Origin: Treponema pectinovorum
GTDB lineage: Bacteria; Spirochaetota; Spirochaetia; Treponematales; Treponemataceae
Assembly: GCF_900497595.1 (NCBI RefSeq)
Contig: NZ_UFQO01000006.1
Coordinates: 1 to 64,000, forward strand
DNA length: 64,000 nucleotides
Reading direction: 5' to 3'
Below are positions 1 to 9,739 of the stretch, piece by piece; the first letter of the stretch is position 1, and each line of letters starts with the position of its first letter. The position numbers were made by a program, and so were the translations under genes. The notes under the pieces are model-generated. The model made no database searches, was not told where the DNA came from, and saw only the letters and a program-made list of their open reading frames with translations.

Positions 1-1
1 T

Positions 2-7
2 TATAAT
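2..7 (+). promoter_or_regulatory. -10 box (TATAAT) of a predicted small RNA
   Basis: A perfect TATAAT lies at the very left edge. Transcription would start around position 13-14, at the GGGCG that opens the structured stretch ending in the terminator at 64-91. The -35 box would lie outside the window and cannot be checked. Confidence 0.5.
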
Positions 8-12
8 GTCGG

Positions 13-91
13 GCGTTCAATTATCCCCTCCCACCCATTGGCGCCCGATTGCCTGATGGGCATAGACCGGTGCAAGCCGGTCTTTTTTTTT
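13..91 (+). ncRNA. Candidate small RNA with a C-rich apical loop
   Basis: Seen: a TATAAT box, then about 78 bases ending in a strong intrinsic terminator, with no open reading frame or ribosome-binding site. Bases 9-15 pair perfectly with 42-48, enclosing a 26-base loop (16-41) that holds a C-rich tract at 24-36. GCCC at 43-46 could instead pair with GGGC at 58-61, so two folds compete. Known: unpaired UCCC-type motifs in small RNAs of low-GC Gram-positives bind G-rich ribosome-binding sites. Inference: this is a trans-acting regulator. Its loop matches the ribosome-binding sites of fliE, fliF and fliI over 8-9 bases. It could instead be the 3' end of a longer RNA or a riboswitch-type leader of the downstream penicillin-binding protein gene, although that gene has its own promoter at 144-172. 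I do not recognise a known RNA family. Confidence 0.45.
64..91 (+). terminator. Intrinsic terminator of the candidate small RNA
   Basis: A perfect 7-bp stem (AGACCGG at 64-70 with CCGGTCT at 77-83), a 6-base loop and an uninterrupted T run to 91. Confidence 0.85.
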
Positions 92-143
92 GTAATTGTA
101 TTTTTTCCCGACACAAACACTCATAAATCAAAAATACAAAACA

Positions 144-172
144 TTGACTTAAAGCCCTTAATTTTTTATTCT
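144..172 (+). promoter_or_regulatory. Promoter of the class A PBP gene, leaderless type
   Basis: TTGACT (144-149), a 17-base spacer and TATTCT (167-172). Only 9 bases separate the -10 box from the ATG at 182, and those 9 bases hold no ribosome-binding site. The transcript would therefore start at or next to the ATG. Confidence 0.55.
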
Positions 173-181
173 GTAAAGAAT

Positions 182-2752
182 ATGAATAAAATCAAAAAGT
201 CTACCCGCGTCGCTGTTTACAGCCTTTTTTTATGTGCGGTTTTATTTGGAGCAGGGCTTGGACTTGCACTTGCAAGCACAAAATTCATAATAGATAACGA
301 ACAATTTACTCAATTCAACACCGCTTTACCAACAAAACTTCTCGATATAAATGGCGAATTGATTACAGAACTCGCCTCGGAAGAAAAAAGAGAGATAATA
401 AGCATCAAAGAACTTCCTCAATGTATGCTAGATGCGCTTATATCGCGAGAAGACAGGCTCTTCTATGAGCACAGGGGATATTCGACAAAGGCAGTTTTTC
501 GCGCTGTTGTAGGAAAATTGACAGGAATGTCGCTTGGTGGCGGCTCAACTTTAACACAGCAGATTGCAGGAACTCTTTATTGTGACCGCTCTGATATGTC
601 TATAAAAAGAAAGTTAAAAGAGCTTTGGTGGGCAATCCAGATGGAACGACGCTACACAAAGGATGAAATTCTTGAACTTTATTTGAACAAAATTTACTTT
701 GGTGGCGGAACTTATGGAGTAAACGCTGCATCAAAATACTATTTTAATCACGATGCAAGGGCGATTACACCGGCAGAAGCGGCTATTCTGGTTATTCAAC
801 TTTCAAACCCAGCATTTTACAATCCTTTTGAATATCCAAATCGTGCAATGGACAGGCAAAAAGATGTTTTAAACACGATGGTAAGCTCTGGCTACATAAC
901 TAGAGAACAGGCAGATGAAAGTTTCGATTCCTACTGGGCGAATTTTGACTACACCCGAACTTCAAACGCAACAGTATTCAATCAAGATGATAAAGCCCCT
1001 TGGTTTTCTGAATACGTAAGACGTGAACTTGGAAAATTGGTATACGGAACAGAAGACATCTACACTTCTGGTTTTACTGTAAACACAACTTTAAATTTGA
1101 AAAATCAGCTTGCAGCACAAGATGTTATGGACCGCTACATAAGCTACGCAAACAGGACTTACCAGCGTTCTACAGGAGAGCGCACGAATCAGGCATTTTC
1201 TGTTTACACTCCAATGACAGAACTTTTAGCGTTGACTTTTAACCTTGGCGGTTTAAAGGTTAGCGAACAGAGAAACGAAGCGATTTCTAAAGCAACATAC
1301 ACAAGCCAGTTAAACCCAGTTTTAGACGTTATGTCGTTGATGTTTTCGATGGACGAATTAAAACTTGCCGCAATAAACAAGGCAAATCAGCAGGCAAAAG
1401 TAAAAGTCAGCAAAACAACAATCGAAGGCACAATGGTTGCCCTAGAAAACGAAACTGGCTATATAACCGCACTAGTCGGTGGAAGCAAATTCGACAGCGA
1501 AAATCAATTTATTCGCGCAGTGCAGGCAAAAATTCAACCTGGCTCCTCGTTTAAACCTCTATATTATTCTGCCGCAATAGATTCCAGGAATTTTACACCT
1601 ACTACAATAATTTCAGATACACCTGTGGTTTTCCACACGGCAGACGGAAAACCATACATTCCGCAAAATTTCCGTGGGGAATGGAAAGGCGATGTTCAAC
1701 TTTGGTATGCACTCGCACACTCAATGAACGTTCCTTCTCTAAAAGTTTTAGACGGAATTGGATTCGATGCTGCCATAAACCGAGCAATTTCGCTTTTGGG
1801 AATTCCAAAAGATGAAGTTCCAAGCAGAGGCTTTGTTCCAGGCTATCCTATAGGGCTTGGAGTTTGTTCAGTGCGTCCTATAGAAATGGCACGCGCATAT
1901 TCTGTTTTTGCAGGAGGCGGAAAAGAAGTAACGCCAATCGCGATTCGCTCTGTAGAAGACAGAAATGGAAATGTTTTCTTAAATCCAGAAAAAGAAGTTA
2001 GAGCAGCTCAACAGCAAAAAGGAAGGCAAGCACAAGTTATTTCAGAGCAAAATGCTTTTGTTATGACAGAATTGCTCAAAAACACAGTAAAATCTGGAAC
2101 TTTGGCAGGACCAAGTGCAAACGGAACTAAATTTCGCTATACAGATTCAAAAGGAAAGCAATATCAAATTCCAGCTGCTGGGAAAACTGGAACAACACAA
2201 AACTGGGCAGACGCTTGGACTGTTGGATTCACACCTTATTACACTTCTGCGTTTTGGTTTGGGTTTGACAAGCCAGGTCAGTCATTAGGGCTTCAATTAA
2301 CAGGCTCAACGCTTGCAGGTTACGCTTGGACGGACTTTATGAGAAAAGTACACACAGGTCTTGCAATGAAAGAGTTTCCAAAACCGGCAACAGGTGTAAT
2401 TCAAGCGACAGTATGCTCTGTAAGCGGCGGAATTTTAACAGAAGAATGTGGAAATCATAAAGTTACAGCGTGGTATTTGGAAGGAACTCAGCCAACAGAA
2501 GTCTGCACAGTTCATTCAAGAACAAATTCCAGCCGCACGATTGGAATGTATCGCCTCGAAAAAGAGCTTTACGGTGCAGGTTTTGCAAGCGATTTGATAA
2601 TCCGTGAAAACACAAATGCACCTTTGACCTTTGACCTTACAAAAACTCAGCAGGCAAATGACCGCAATAGTTTTGACAATTTTGCAGATTACCAAAACGA
2701 CACCTTAGATGAAAATGGCACAGCTCCAGCCTACAACTATTTAATGGACTAA
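182..2752 (+). CDS. Class A penicillin-binding protein (PBP1A/1C type)
   Basis: A bifunctional peptidoglycan synthase: glycosyltransferase family 51 polymerises lipid II, and the transpeptidase domain cross-links stem peptides at the outer face of the inner membrane. The 856-residue protein opens with a short basic segment and one membrane anchor (about residues 10-32). The glycosyltransferase motifs EDRLFYEH and GGSTLTQQ follow at about residues 90-130. The transpeptidase motifs are SSFK (SxxK, about 465), SMN (SxN, about 525) and KTGTTQ (about 680). The reading frame is open back to position 38, but the ATG at 182 is chosen because the upstream residues do not look like a signal anchor and a promoter ends 9 bases before this ATG. 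The gene is monocistronic and closed by a terminator. The family is certain; the exact subclass is not. Confidence 0.93.
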   Translation: MNKIKKSTRVAVYSLFLCAVLFGAGLGLALASTKFIIDNEQFTQFNTALPTKLLDINGELITELASEEKREIISIKELPQCMLDALISREDRLFYEHRGYSTKAVFRAVVGKLTGMSLGGGSTLTQQIAGTLYCDRSDMSIKRKLKELWWAIQMERRYTKDEILELYLNKIYFGGGTYGVNAASKYYFNHDARAITPAEAAILVIQLSNPAFYNPFEYPNRAMDRQKDVLNTMVSSGYITREQADESFDSYWANFDYTRTSNATVFNQDDKAPWFSEYVRRELGKLVYGTEDIYTSGFTVNTTLNLKNQLAAQDVMDRYISYANRTYQRSTGERTNQAFSVYTPMTELLALTFNLGGLKVSEQRNEAISKATYTSQLNPVLDVMSLMFSMDELKLAAINKANQQAKVKVSKTTIEGTMVALENETGYITALVGGSKFDSENQFIRAVQAKIQPGSSFKPLYYSAAIDSRNFTPTTIISDTPVVFHTADGKPYIPQNFRGEWKGDVQLWYALAHSMNVPSLKVLDGIGFDAAINRAISLLGIPKDEVPSRGFVPGYPIGLGVCSVRPIEMARAYSVFAGGGKEVTPIAIRSVEDRNGNVFLNPEKEVRAAQQQKGRQAQVISEQNAFVMTELLKNTVKSGTLAGPSANGTKFRYTDSKGKQYQIPAAGKTGTTQNWADAWTVGFTPYYTSAFWFGFDKPGQSLGLQLTGSTLAGYAWTDFMRKVHTGLAMKEFPKPATGVIQATVCSVSGGILTEECGNHKVTAWYLEGTQPTEVCTVHSRTNSSRTIGMYRLEKELYGAGFASDLIIRENTNAPLTFDLTKTQQANDRNSFDNFADYQNDTLDENGTAPAYNYLMD

Positions 2753-2754
2753 AA

Positions 2755-2784
2755 AAAATGCCTTCGTTTTATTGAAGGCATTTT
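2755..2784. terminator. Bidirectional terminator after the PBP gene
   Basis: An 11-bp perfect stem (2755-2765 with 2774-2784) with an 8-base loop, A-rich on the left and T-rich on the right. It sits directly after the PBP stop codon and can also stop transcription coming from tyrS. Confidence 0.85.
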
Positions 2785-2811
2785 AACATTCATATTTTTT
2801 TATGATTTTAT

Positions 2812-2945
2812 GGGCGGCTTTTTGCTCCACTTGCGTTTCGCAAAAAACGGGCTTTGCGCCCTTCGCTAACGCTCATCGTCCTCGTCGCTTTGCTCCTGCG
2901 GTCGACGGCTTCGCCGCCACTCCAGGCCCTGCCGCATTGTCGCAC
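2812..2945 (-). repeat. GC-rich dispersed intergenic repeat, copy 1
   Basis: The 228 bases between the PBP gene and tyrS contain a stretch much richer in G+C than the genes around it. Read on the minus strand it matches 36340-36479 on the plus strand. Shared blocks include GTGCGAC-ATGCGGCAGGG, GGAGTGGCG, GCAAAGCCCG, TTTTTGCGAAAC and AAGTGGAGCAAAAAGCCGCCC (split here). A spurious open frame crosses it. No transposase, target duplication or terminal inverted repeat was seen. Confidence 0.7.
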
Positions 2946-2980
2946 AAGGATATACAACCTACAAGCAGTGTCGGCTGTTT

Positions 2981-4225
2981 TTATTTAAACAAAACTCTGC
3001 AAAACTTTTTCTTTCCTGCGCGCAAAACGAGTTCTCCGTCCGCATCCAAATCCTTTGAAGTTACAGTGTATTTTACGTCTGTTATAAGATTTGAGTTTAC
3101 AGAAGCCCCATTTTGCTGAACAAGCCTTCTCGCATCCGCATTTGAAGCTGTCAATTTTACAGTTGTAAAGAGATTTAAAAGTCCTATGCCATTTTCCAAA
3201 TCCGCTTTTAAAAGTTCCACTGTTGGCATCTGATTTTTATCACCTTCGCCACTAAAAGCCGCTTTTGCGCCAGCAAGTGCTTTATCCGCTTCGTCTTTTC
3301 CATGAATCAAAGCGGTTACTTCATAAGCAAGCCTCTGTTTTGCCTCGTTTATATCGAGCGAACAGATTTTTGAAATTTCACCGAGTGGAAGGAAAGTAAA
3401 CAATTTAAAGAATTTTTCAACATCTGGGTCTGCAACATTTCTCCAATACTGGAAAAAGTCGAATACAGATGTAAGCTGTGGATCCAAAAAAATTGCACCC
3501 TTTTCTGTCTTACCCATTTTCTTTCCGTCTGAGCGAGTTATAAGAGGAAAAGTAAGACCGTAAACCTGATGTTCAGCATTCAATTCTGTTGTGCCGCCGA
3601 GTTTTCGCCTTATCAAATCAACTCCAGCAGTTATATTTCCCCACTGGTCATCGCCACCAATCTGCAAAGCACAGCCATGCCTTTGGTGAAGCATATAAAA
3701 ATCGTAAGCCTGCAAAAGCTGATAGTTAAATTCAATGAACGAAAGCCCCTTTTCAAGACGCTGTTTGTATGCTTCAAAAGTGAGCATTTTATTTACAGAA
3801 AAACACGAACCAATATCACGCAAAAAATCTATATAGTTCAAGTCCGCAAGCCAGTTTTTATTGTTATCGCTAAATGCAGTTTTTTCGTCAAAACCGATAA
3901 ACCTGTCGAGTTGTGCCTTTATCTTTTCCACATTTGAATCTATTTGCTCGTAGGTTATCATCTTGCGCATTTCAGTTTTCCCTGACGGATCGCCAATTCT
4001 TGCAGTTCCGCCACCAATCAATGCAATTCCGTGGTGTCCTGCATCTCTTAAATGACGGAGCGCAAAAAACGGAACCATGTGCCCAATATGAAGCGAAGGA
4101 CCCGTCGGATCGCAACCTACATAAAAAGTTATAGAACCTTTATCCATCAAATCTGAAAGCCCCTGCACATCCGTGCATTGAGCAAAAAATCCTCTCTCTT
4201 TTAGAGTTTCAAGTGCTTTGTTCAT
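2981..4225 (-). CDS. tyrS: Tyrosyl-tRNA synthetase
   Basis: Charges tRNA-Tyr with tyrosine in the cytoplasm. The 414-residue protein is of normal bacterial length. The class I signature LHIGH is near residue 46, the KMSKS-type loop appears as KMGKT near residue 235, and the C-terminal 70 residues form an S4-type RNA-binding domain. The tyrosine-pocket stretch FNYQLLQAYDF is present near 170. The ATG at 4225 follows a good ribosome-binding site (AGGGGAA). The gene stands alone, facing the PBP gene across a repeat and a terminator, and diverging from rlmJ across 218 bases. No T-box leader was seen in that gap. Confidence 0.96.
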   Translation of the reverse strand: MNKALETLKERGFFAQCTDVQGLSDLMDKGSITFYVGCDPTGPSLHIGHMVPFFALRHLRDAGHHGIALIGGGTARIGDPSGKTEMRKMITYEQIDSNVEKIKAQLDRFIGFDEKTAFSDNNKNWLADLNYIDFLRDIGSCFSVNKMLTFEAYKQRLEKGLSFIEFNYQLLQAYDFYMLHQRHGCALQIGGDDQWGNITAGVDLIRRKLGGTTELNAEHQVYGLTFPLITRSDGKKMGKTEKGAIFLDPQLTSVFDFFQYWRNVADPDVEKFFKLFTFLPLGEISKICSLDINEAKQRLAYEVTALIHGKDEADKALAGAKAAFSGEGDKNQMPTVELLKADLENGIGLLNLFTTVKLTASNADARRLVQQNGASVNSNLITDVKYTVTSKDLDADGELVLRAGKKKFCRVLFK

Positions 4226-4443
4226 ATTTTATTCCCCTTAAAAATTTCGATACGATATAAAATTGATATACAAAATAGATGTTCGCAATAAAAAATTGCA
4301 CAAAATGAATGCAATTCAATCTTTAAAATTGTAGATTTTTCTGTAGCAAATCTGATAATCCAATTTATTCATGCTTTAATTTTACTGAAAAAATAGAGGC
4401 TATTCAATTACGAGCATTTTTGCAGTATCATTGAAAAAGAAAT

Positions 4444-5304
4444 ATGCTAAGTTATATACACGCCTACCACGCAGGAAATTTTGCAGACATCTTAAAGCAC
4501 ACGGTATTTGCATACACATTGGAACACCTGCTAAAAAAAGAAAAACCTTTTACAGTTATAGATTGCCACAGCGCTTCAGGAAAATACGCTTTTGATGATG
4601 ACAGGCTTGAAAAAACTGGAGAAGCAAAAAACGGAATAAAAAAACTTCTCAACAAAAACGAAAAAAATCTTCAAACGATGTTTGGAAATTCTTTTTCGAA
4701 AATTCTCGTTTCGTATGCAGAAAAAGGATTTTATCCTGGAAGTCCAGAAATCGCCCGCTGTTATTTAAGAAAAAATGATCAACTTATTTTAAATGAACTT
4801 CACCCAAAGATAAAAATTGAACTTGAAAAAAATTTAAGTCAAAAAATTCTGATTCAAAAAGATGAACTGCCCCACATTCAAGTTCTTTCAAAAGATGCGG
4901 CAAAAATGTTGAATGCTGTTTTGCCACCAAAAATAAAACGAGGATGCGTTATTATTGACCCAAGTTACGAAGATTCTGACGATTTTTATTCAACAGCGCA
5001 GTATTTTATCGCCTCGTATAAAAAATGGATGACAGGAACTTTTTTGCTTTGGTATCCTCTTTTAAAAGACAGAGAAAACGAAGCGGAATTTTTAAAACAG
5101 ACGATTTATTCAAATGTAGAAAAACAAAATAAAACAGATGACGAAAAATGTATTTTTTTTGAATTGCAAGCAAAAAATGCGGAAGATGTGGAAGGGTTTT
5201 CTAAAATGTATGGTTCTGGAATGCTGGTAGTAAATCCGCCCTTTGATTTAAAAGAGCGGATTCAATTTTCTCTCAACGCAATGGAAGATGCATTAAAGGA
5301 ATAA
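4444..5304 (+). CDS. rlmJ: 23S rRNA (adenine-2030-N6)-methyltransferase
   Basis: Methylates A2030 of 23S rRNA using S-adenosylmethionine. The 286-residue protein begins with the family signature SYIHAYHAGNFADILKH, then the SAM-binding strand VIDCHSASGKY (about residues 38-48, DTHAGxGxY in enterobacteria). The catalytic motif appears as DPSYE near residue 165 where the family usually has DPPYE; the serine is a mild substitution. Only 2 bases separate its stop from the stop of the convergent small beta-barrel gene. A possible -10 box (TATCAT) lies 12 bases before the ATG and the ribosome-binding site is weak. Confidence 0.9.
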   Translation: MLSYIHAYHAGNFADILKHTVFAYTLEHLLKKEKPFTVIDCHSASGKYAFDDDRLEKTGEAKNGIKKLLNKNEKNLQTMFGNSFSKILVSYAEKGFYPGSPEIARCYLRKNDQLILNELHPKIKIELEKNLSQKILIQKDELPHIQVLSKDAAKMLNAVLPPKIKRGCVIIDPSYEDSDDFYSTAQYFIASYKKWMTGTFLLWYPLLKDRENEAEFLKQTIYSNVEKQNKTDDEKCIFFELQAKNAEDVEGFSKMYGSGMLVVNPPFDLKERIQFSLNAMEDALKE

Positions 5305-5306
5305 AA

Positions 5307-5804
5307 CTATCTAAACCACCAGCGAGCACCTAATTCGATAGGAAAGTGGAATGGGCGAATCATCGCACTCACTCCATTTCTATCCTCGACCCCAAGATAT
5401 GGATTCCACGACATCTGCCAATAAAGTTCGAGTTGTCGTTTCTTGAGTAAAAATAAATCAAGGCCAGCTCCCAACCTCGGTCCTGCGGCAATCGCAAATT
5501 TGTTGAACCCAAGCCTTGCACTCACTCCCCAAAATAAAAAATACCTTAAAGGAGCGGACAGAGTTTTGTTTACAACCCAATTATCAGCATTTGCAACAAA
5601 TTGCGAATCAAATGGGAAGAAATTCACAGAAAAGCACCAAGGAATTTCATTACTTCGGAAAGTTGCACTTACAAAGCCTCTTGAATAAGGCTTATAAAAT
5701 ACATCGCTTTCAAAACCCAATTCTGCACCCAAGCCAATATCTGCACTTGCAGAAAAAATCGTGAATGCAAAGAATGCACATACAATCAATATTTTCTTTT
5801 TCAT
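5307..5804 (-). CDS. Small secreted protein, probably an outer-membrane beta-barrel
   Basis: I do not recognise a named family. The 165-residue protein has a clear signal peptide (about residues 1-21, ending SASA) followed by alternating hydrophobic and polar strands rich in aromatic residues and glycine, and it ends in GARWWFR. An aromatic C-terminus is typical of outer-membrane barrels recognised by BamA. The size would suit a small barrel of about 8 strands. It starts 19 bases after clpB, has no clear ribosome-binding site and is probably read from the clpB transcript. The envelope location is inferred from the signal peptide and strand pattern. Confidence 0.6.
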   Translation of the reverse strand: MKKKILIVCAFFAFTIFSASADIGLGAELGFESDVFYKPYSRGFVSATFRSNEIPWCFSVNFFPFDSQFVANADNWVVNKTLSAPLRYFLFWGVSARLGFNKFAIAAGPRLGAGLDLFLLKKRQLELYWQMSWNPYLGVEDRNGVSAMIRPFHFPIELGARWWFR

Positions 5805-5823
5805 AGGACTATACTACTGTTTT

Positions 5824-8412
5824 TTAGGCGAAATGTAAGCCTGTTTTATCTCCTGTAACTACAATTTTTGAATTTTCACCAAATTTTCCAGCAAGGATTT
5901 CCTTTGCAAGCGGATTTTCAAGATAATTCTGAATTGCGCGCTTTACAGGTCTTGCACCAAAATTAGGGTCGTAGCCAATATCCGAAAGGAAATCGATTGC
6001 ACTTTTTTCAAATGTAAGCGTGATTCTCCTGCCTTCCAAACGTTTTTGAACGCGTTCAAGTTGATTTTTAACTATTCCGCCAATCACATCTTTTGAAAGC
6101 CTGTTAAACATGACGATTTCATCAATTCTGTTTAAAAACTCAGGTCTAAAAGTTGATTTTAAAAGCGAATTCAACTCCCCTTTTAATTTTTTTAAATCAA
6201 AATTCTTATCATCGCCAGCAGCAAGAATCAAATCGCTTCCAATGTTAGAAGTCATTATTATTATCGTATTTTTAAAATCGACAACTCTTCCCTGCCCATC
6301 TGTAAGTCTTCCGTCATCCAAAACCTGTAACAAAACATTGAATACATCTGGATGCGCTTTTTCAACTTCATCAAAAAGGATTACGCTGTAAGGTCTTCTT
6401 CTAACCGCTTCTGTAAGCTGACCTCCCTCGTCGTAACCAACATATCCTGGAGGCGCTCCAATAAGACGCGATACGCTATATTTTTCCATATACTCGGACA
6501 TATCGATTCTCGTAAGAGCTTTTTCATCGTTAAAAAGAAAATCTGCAAGCGTTTTTGCTAATTCCGTCTTTCCAACTCCTGTAGGCCCAATAAACATAAA
6601 ACTACCCAAAGGTCTGTTTGGATCATTTAAACCTGCTTTATTTCGCCTTATCGCATCGCTTACAACCTTTACCGCTTCGTCTTGGCCGATAACACGCTTG
6701 TGCAATACGCTTTCCAGCTCAATATATTTTTGTTTTTCGCTTGTCATCATTTTGCTTACAGGAATTCCTGTCCAAACGCTTACGACGCGAGCGATGTCTT
6801 CTTCTGTAACTTCCTGTCGCAAAAGAGATTGAACATCTTCGTTGAGATTTTTCTGATTTGAAGCTTCGCTTGCAGCAAGGCTTTTTTCCAATTCAGGAAT
6901 TATTGAATACTTGTATTCTGCTGCCTTTGCAAGATTGCCTTCTCGGCTGAATTTTTCCTGTTCAAATCGTGCATTTTCAAGCTGTTCCTTTAACTTTCGC
7001 GATTTGTCGATTTTGGCTTTTTCGTTTTGCCATTCCATCTTCATCGCATCGCGGCTCGCAGTTATTTCTGCAAGCTCTTGTTCCAGTTTTTTTAAACGTT
7101 CAAGGCTTGCCTTATCGTCTTCTTTTGAAAGAGACTGCTTTTCAATTTGAAGTTGAAGAATTTTTCTTTCAAGTTGATCCAAGGCTGTAGGCTCGCTTTC
7201 AATTTCCATCTTGAGTCTGCTTGCCGCTTCATCGACCAGGTCAATCGCCTTGTCGGGCAAAAATCTATTTGTGATATATCGATTTGAAAGTTCAGCCGCA
7301 CTTACCAGAGCTTCGTCGTTTATCTTTACACCGTGATGAATTTCGTATTTATCGCGCAAGCCACGCAAAATCGCAATCGTGTCTTCAACCGTAGGCTCTG
7401 CACACAAAACCTGCTGAAAACGCCTTTCCAATGCAGAATCCTTTTCGATATATTTGCGATATTCGTTTAGAGTTGTCGCTCCTATAACATGCAATTCGCC
7501 CCTTGAAAGAGCAGGCTTTAAAAGGTTCGAAGCGTCCATGCTGCCTTCGCTTGCACCTGCACCTACAATAGTATGCAATTCATCGATGAATAAAATTATC
7601 TGACCTTCGCTTTTTGAAACTTCGGTTATAACGCCCTTGAGCCTTTCTTCAAATTCGCCTCTAAATTTTGCACCTGCAACGAGGCTTCCCATGTCAAGAC
7701 TTAAAAGCCGCTTGTTTTTTAAGCTCTCTGGAACATCGCCACTTGCAATACGACGCGCAAGTCCTTCGACAATCGCTGTTTTTCCAACTCCTGGCTCACC
7801 AATTAAAACAGGATTGTTCTTTGTGCGACGAACCAAAACCTGCATAACACGCCTGATTTCTTCATCACGACCGATTACAGGATCGATTTTATCCTGTCTT
7901 GCCCTTGCAGTTAAATCTGTACAATATTTTTCCAACGAACGCATTTTGCTTTCTGGATCTTGGCTATCGACAGTTTGATTTCCCCGAACCATTTTAATGC
8001 TTTCAAGAATTGCTTCGCGTGTTATTCCATTTTTTCTCAGGAGTTCACCGATTTTATCTTCGCTTTCGCTCATGGCAAGAAGCAAATGTTCAACAGAAAC
8101 ATACTGGTCTTTTAGAAAAGCCATCTCTTTTTCTGCACGTGCCAAAACTTTTTGCGCAGAAGATGAAAGAGTTAAATTCACGTTTCCAGAAACCTTAACT
8201 TCACCCTGCAAAATGTCGTTTACACTTCGAATCAAATCCTGCACATTTACTCCAATCCTTTCTACGATTGGGCGAACAAGACCGTCTTCTTGCTGGAGCA
8301 AAGCGATTAAAATATGACCAACAGAAATTTCAGAATTATCGTTTTGAGATGCTAGCGAGGAAGCTTCCTGCAACGCATCTTGAGATTTTAATGTAAATCG
8401 TTCTAAATTCAT
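5824..8412 (-). CDS. clpB: Protein disaggregase ClpB
   Basis: An AAA+ hexamer that pulls polypeptides out of aggregates together with DnaK. The 862-residue length is typical. In order: an N-terminal Clp repeat domain (1-145), the first AAA domain with Walker A GEPGVGKT (about 205) and Walker [11 protein letters not shown] (about 275), the long charged coiled-coil middle domain (about 405-525), and the second AAA domain with [12 protein letters not shown] (about 605) and [11 protein letters not shown] (about 675). The C-terminal D2-small domain ends in ARPVKRAIQ. The middle domain marks it as ClpB rather than ClpA or ClpC. The ribosome-binding site AGAGG precedes the ATG. No CIRCE-type inverted repeat was seen in the 85-base upstream gap. 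Confidence 0.97.
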   Translation of the reverse strand: MNLERFTLKSQDALQEASSLASQNDNSEISVGHILIALLQQEDGLVRPIVERIGVNVQDLIRSVNDILQGEVKVSGNVNLTLSSSAQKVLARAEKEMAFLKDQYVSVEHLLLAMSESEDKIGELLRKNGITREAILESIKMVRGNQTVDSQDPESKMRSLEKYCTDLTARARQDKIDPVIGRDEEIRRVMQVLVRRTKNNPVLIGEPGVGKTAIVEGLARRIASGDVPESLKNKRLLSLDMGSLVAGAKFRGEFEERLKGVITEVSKSEGQIILFIDELHTIVGAGASEGSMDASNLLKPALSRGELHVIGATTLNEYRKYIEKDSALERRFQQVLCAEPTVEDTIAILRGLRDKYEIHHGVKINDEALVSAAELSNRYITNRFLPDKAIDLVDEAASRLKMEIESEPTALDQLERKILQLQIEKQSLSKEDDKASLERLKKLEQELAEITASRDAMKMEWQNEKAKIDKSRKLKEQLENARFEQEKFSREGNLAKAAEYKYSIIPELEKSLAASEASNQKNLNEDVQSLLRQEVTEEDIARVVSVWTGIPVSKMMTSEKQKYIELESVLHKRVIGQDEAVKVVSDAIRRNKAGLNDPNRPLGSFMFIGPTGVGKTELAKTLADFLFNDEKALTRIDMSEYMEKYSVSRLIGAPPGYVGYDEGGQLTEAVRRRPYSVILFDEVEKAHPDVFNVLLQVLDDGRLTDGQGRVVDFKNTIIIMTSNIGSDLILAAGDDKNFDLKKLKGELNSLLKSTFRPEFLNRIDEIVMFNRLSKDVIGGIVKNQLERVQKRLEGRRITLTFEKSAIDFLSDIGYDPNFGARPVKRAIQNYLENPLAKEILAGKFGENSKIVVTGDKTGLHFA

Positions 8413-8497
8413 TTTTTACCTCTCTTTCCACTCTATAAATTCAAGATAATCACAAAAAAAGAAAAGGTAAAATTTAATCAAACAATTTTAATGATTT

Positions 8498-9667
8498 TTA
8501 TTCGTCGCCTTTGTCAACAGAACCGTATTCGCAAATGCAATCCAGAACATTTGCGTGCTCAATGAGTTCAAGGTTTTTTTTGACTTTTCTGAAAATCTTA
8601 ATTTCGCCAAAACCACTTCCGCCGCCTAAAACCTTTAACAAAGACCTTTCGCCCTGAGGAATTTCATAATCGCGGACAAACATTTCGGAAGTTTTGCAGT
8701 AGAGGTCTAAATCGATTACATATTTTTTTCTGTGAATGCTGATTGTCCAATGCAATTTTTCGCCGTCAGCATCAACAGGCATCTGCGACCAGGTGTGGAT
8801 TTCAGAATATTTATCAAAAAATGAATTTGCATTTAAAGCGATTCTCTGCCCTTCAAATTTTATAAAAACGCTGAGTTTTTTATCAAATTCTCCTTCAAGC
8901 GAAAAACAAGATTTTGTCAAAGGCTTGCCAGAAATCAAACTCGTAAGATTTGAAGAAGAAAGATGATAAAACGGATTTGCAGGGCTCACACCCCAGGATT
9001 TATCTATGTAGCCTGAAGAATTCCGTGGAACAACAGAATATTCTTGACCGTCAAGCTCTACAGTTCCAGCAAAAACGGTTTTTGCACCAATAGGAATCCA
9101 AAAATTTGTTTTATTAGCGCAAAGTGGCGGAGATTCAATATTTTTTTCAAAGTGAAGATTCCATTTCATCCTACCAGAAGCACAAAGGTATTCAGGATGC
9201 TCCCTTACTTCTTGTGGCAAAAGTTCAACTTCGCCCAGTAATACATCTGCTCCAAAGATACAAGAGCCAACTTTAAAATTTTTTTCATTTTTTTGATGCA
9301 CAAGCGAAGAAGCTGGATTAAAAGAATTGAATTGTCTTCCGTCTTTTCCGTATGCACCGGCTTTTACAAGTGCATAACTTGGAAGCAAAGCGACTTCTTG
9401 AGATACATTTTCAGCAGAAATAGTGCCTGCCAAAGCGTATTGCAAATCCGAATCTGAAATTTTTAATTGAGATTTTTGAGAAAGCACAGGTTCTTTTGGA
9501 GAAACAAGCGGGTTTACATAATAGAGTTCTACAAAAAAGGCTCGCTGTTCTCCTGTTGATTTATTTATTCCTGTAAAAACATATCGCCAGTGTTCAAATC
9601 CGTTGCGCTTTAATTTTCCTTTTAACAAATAAGTATCAAAGCGATTATATTTTTTTGATGATAACAT
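8498..9667 (-). CDS. Lipocalin/tocopherol-cyclase-like (AttH/CrtC-type) protein
   Basis: A 389-residue cytosolic-looking protein without a signal peptide or membrane segment. The pattern resembles the two-lipocalin proteins of the tocopherol cyclase/AttH/CrtC group: FEHWRYVF near the start, a central SGYIDKSWG block (compare the GYxEKxWG block of tocopherol cyclases) and repeated short beta-strands such as LHWTISIHRKKY. The substrate is unknown; a tocopherol role is not implied in an anaerobe. The first codon in frame is TTG at 9670, but the ATG at 9667 has the ribosome-binding site AGGTGGG at proper spacing. It lies 72 bases after a 72-residue gene and may share its transcript. The family assignment is by pattern only. 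Confidence 0.55.
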   Translation of the reverse strand: MLSSKKYNRFDTYLLKGKLKRNGFEHWRYVFTGINKSTGEQRAFFVELYYVNPLVSPKEPVLSQKSQLKISDSDLQYALAGTISAENVSQEVALLPSYALVKAGAYGKDGRQFNSFNPASSLVHQKNEKNFKVGSCIFGADVLLGEVELLPQEVREHPEYLCASGRMKWNLHFEKNIESPPLCANKTNFWIPIGAKTVFAGTVELDGQEYSVVPRNSSGYIDKSWGVSPANPFYHLSSSNLTSLISGKPLTKSCFSLEGEFDKKLSVFIKFEGQRIALNANSFFDKYSEIHTWSQMPVDADGEKLHWTISIHRKKYVIDLDLYCKTSEMFVRDYEIPQGERSLLKVLGGGSGFGEIKIFRKVKKNLELIEHANVLDCICEYGSVDKGDE

Positions 9668-9739
9668 CAACGCATCCCACCTTGCCAGATAAAAATCCCT
9701 CTCGTATGATTTTCGGCATACGGTGGATTTCTTTAAACA

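Noticed and set aside
2802-3119. A 105-codon open frame across the GC-rich repeat and the tyrS end
   Set aside because: It runs through a non-coding dispersed repeat into the antisense of tyrS; no ribosome-binding site and no family resemblance.
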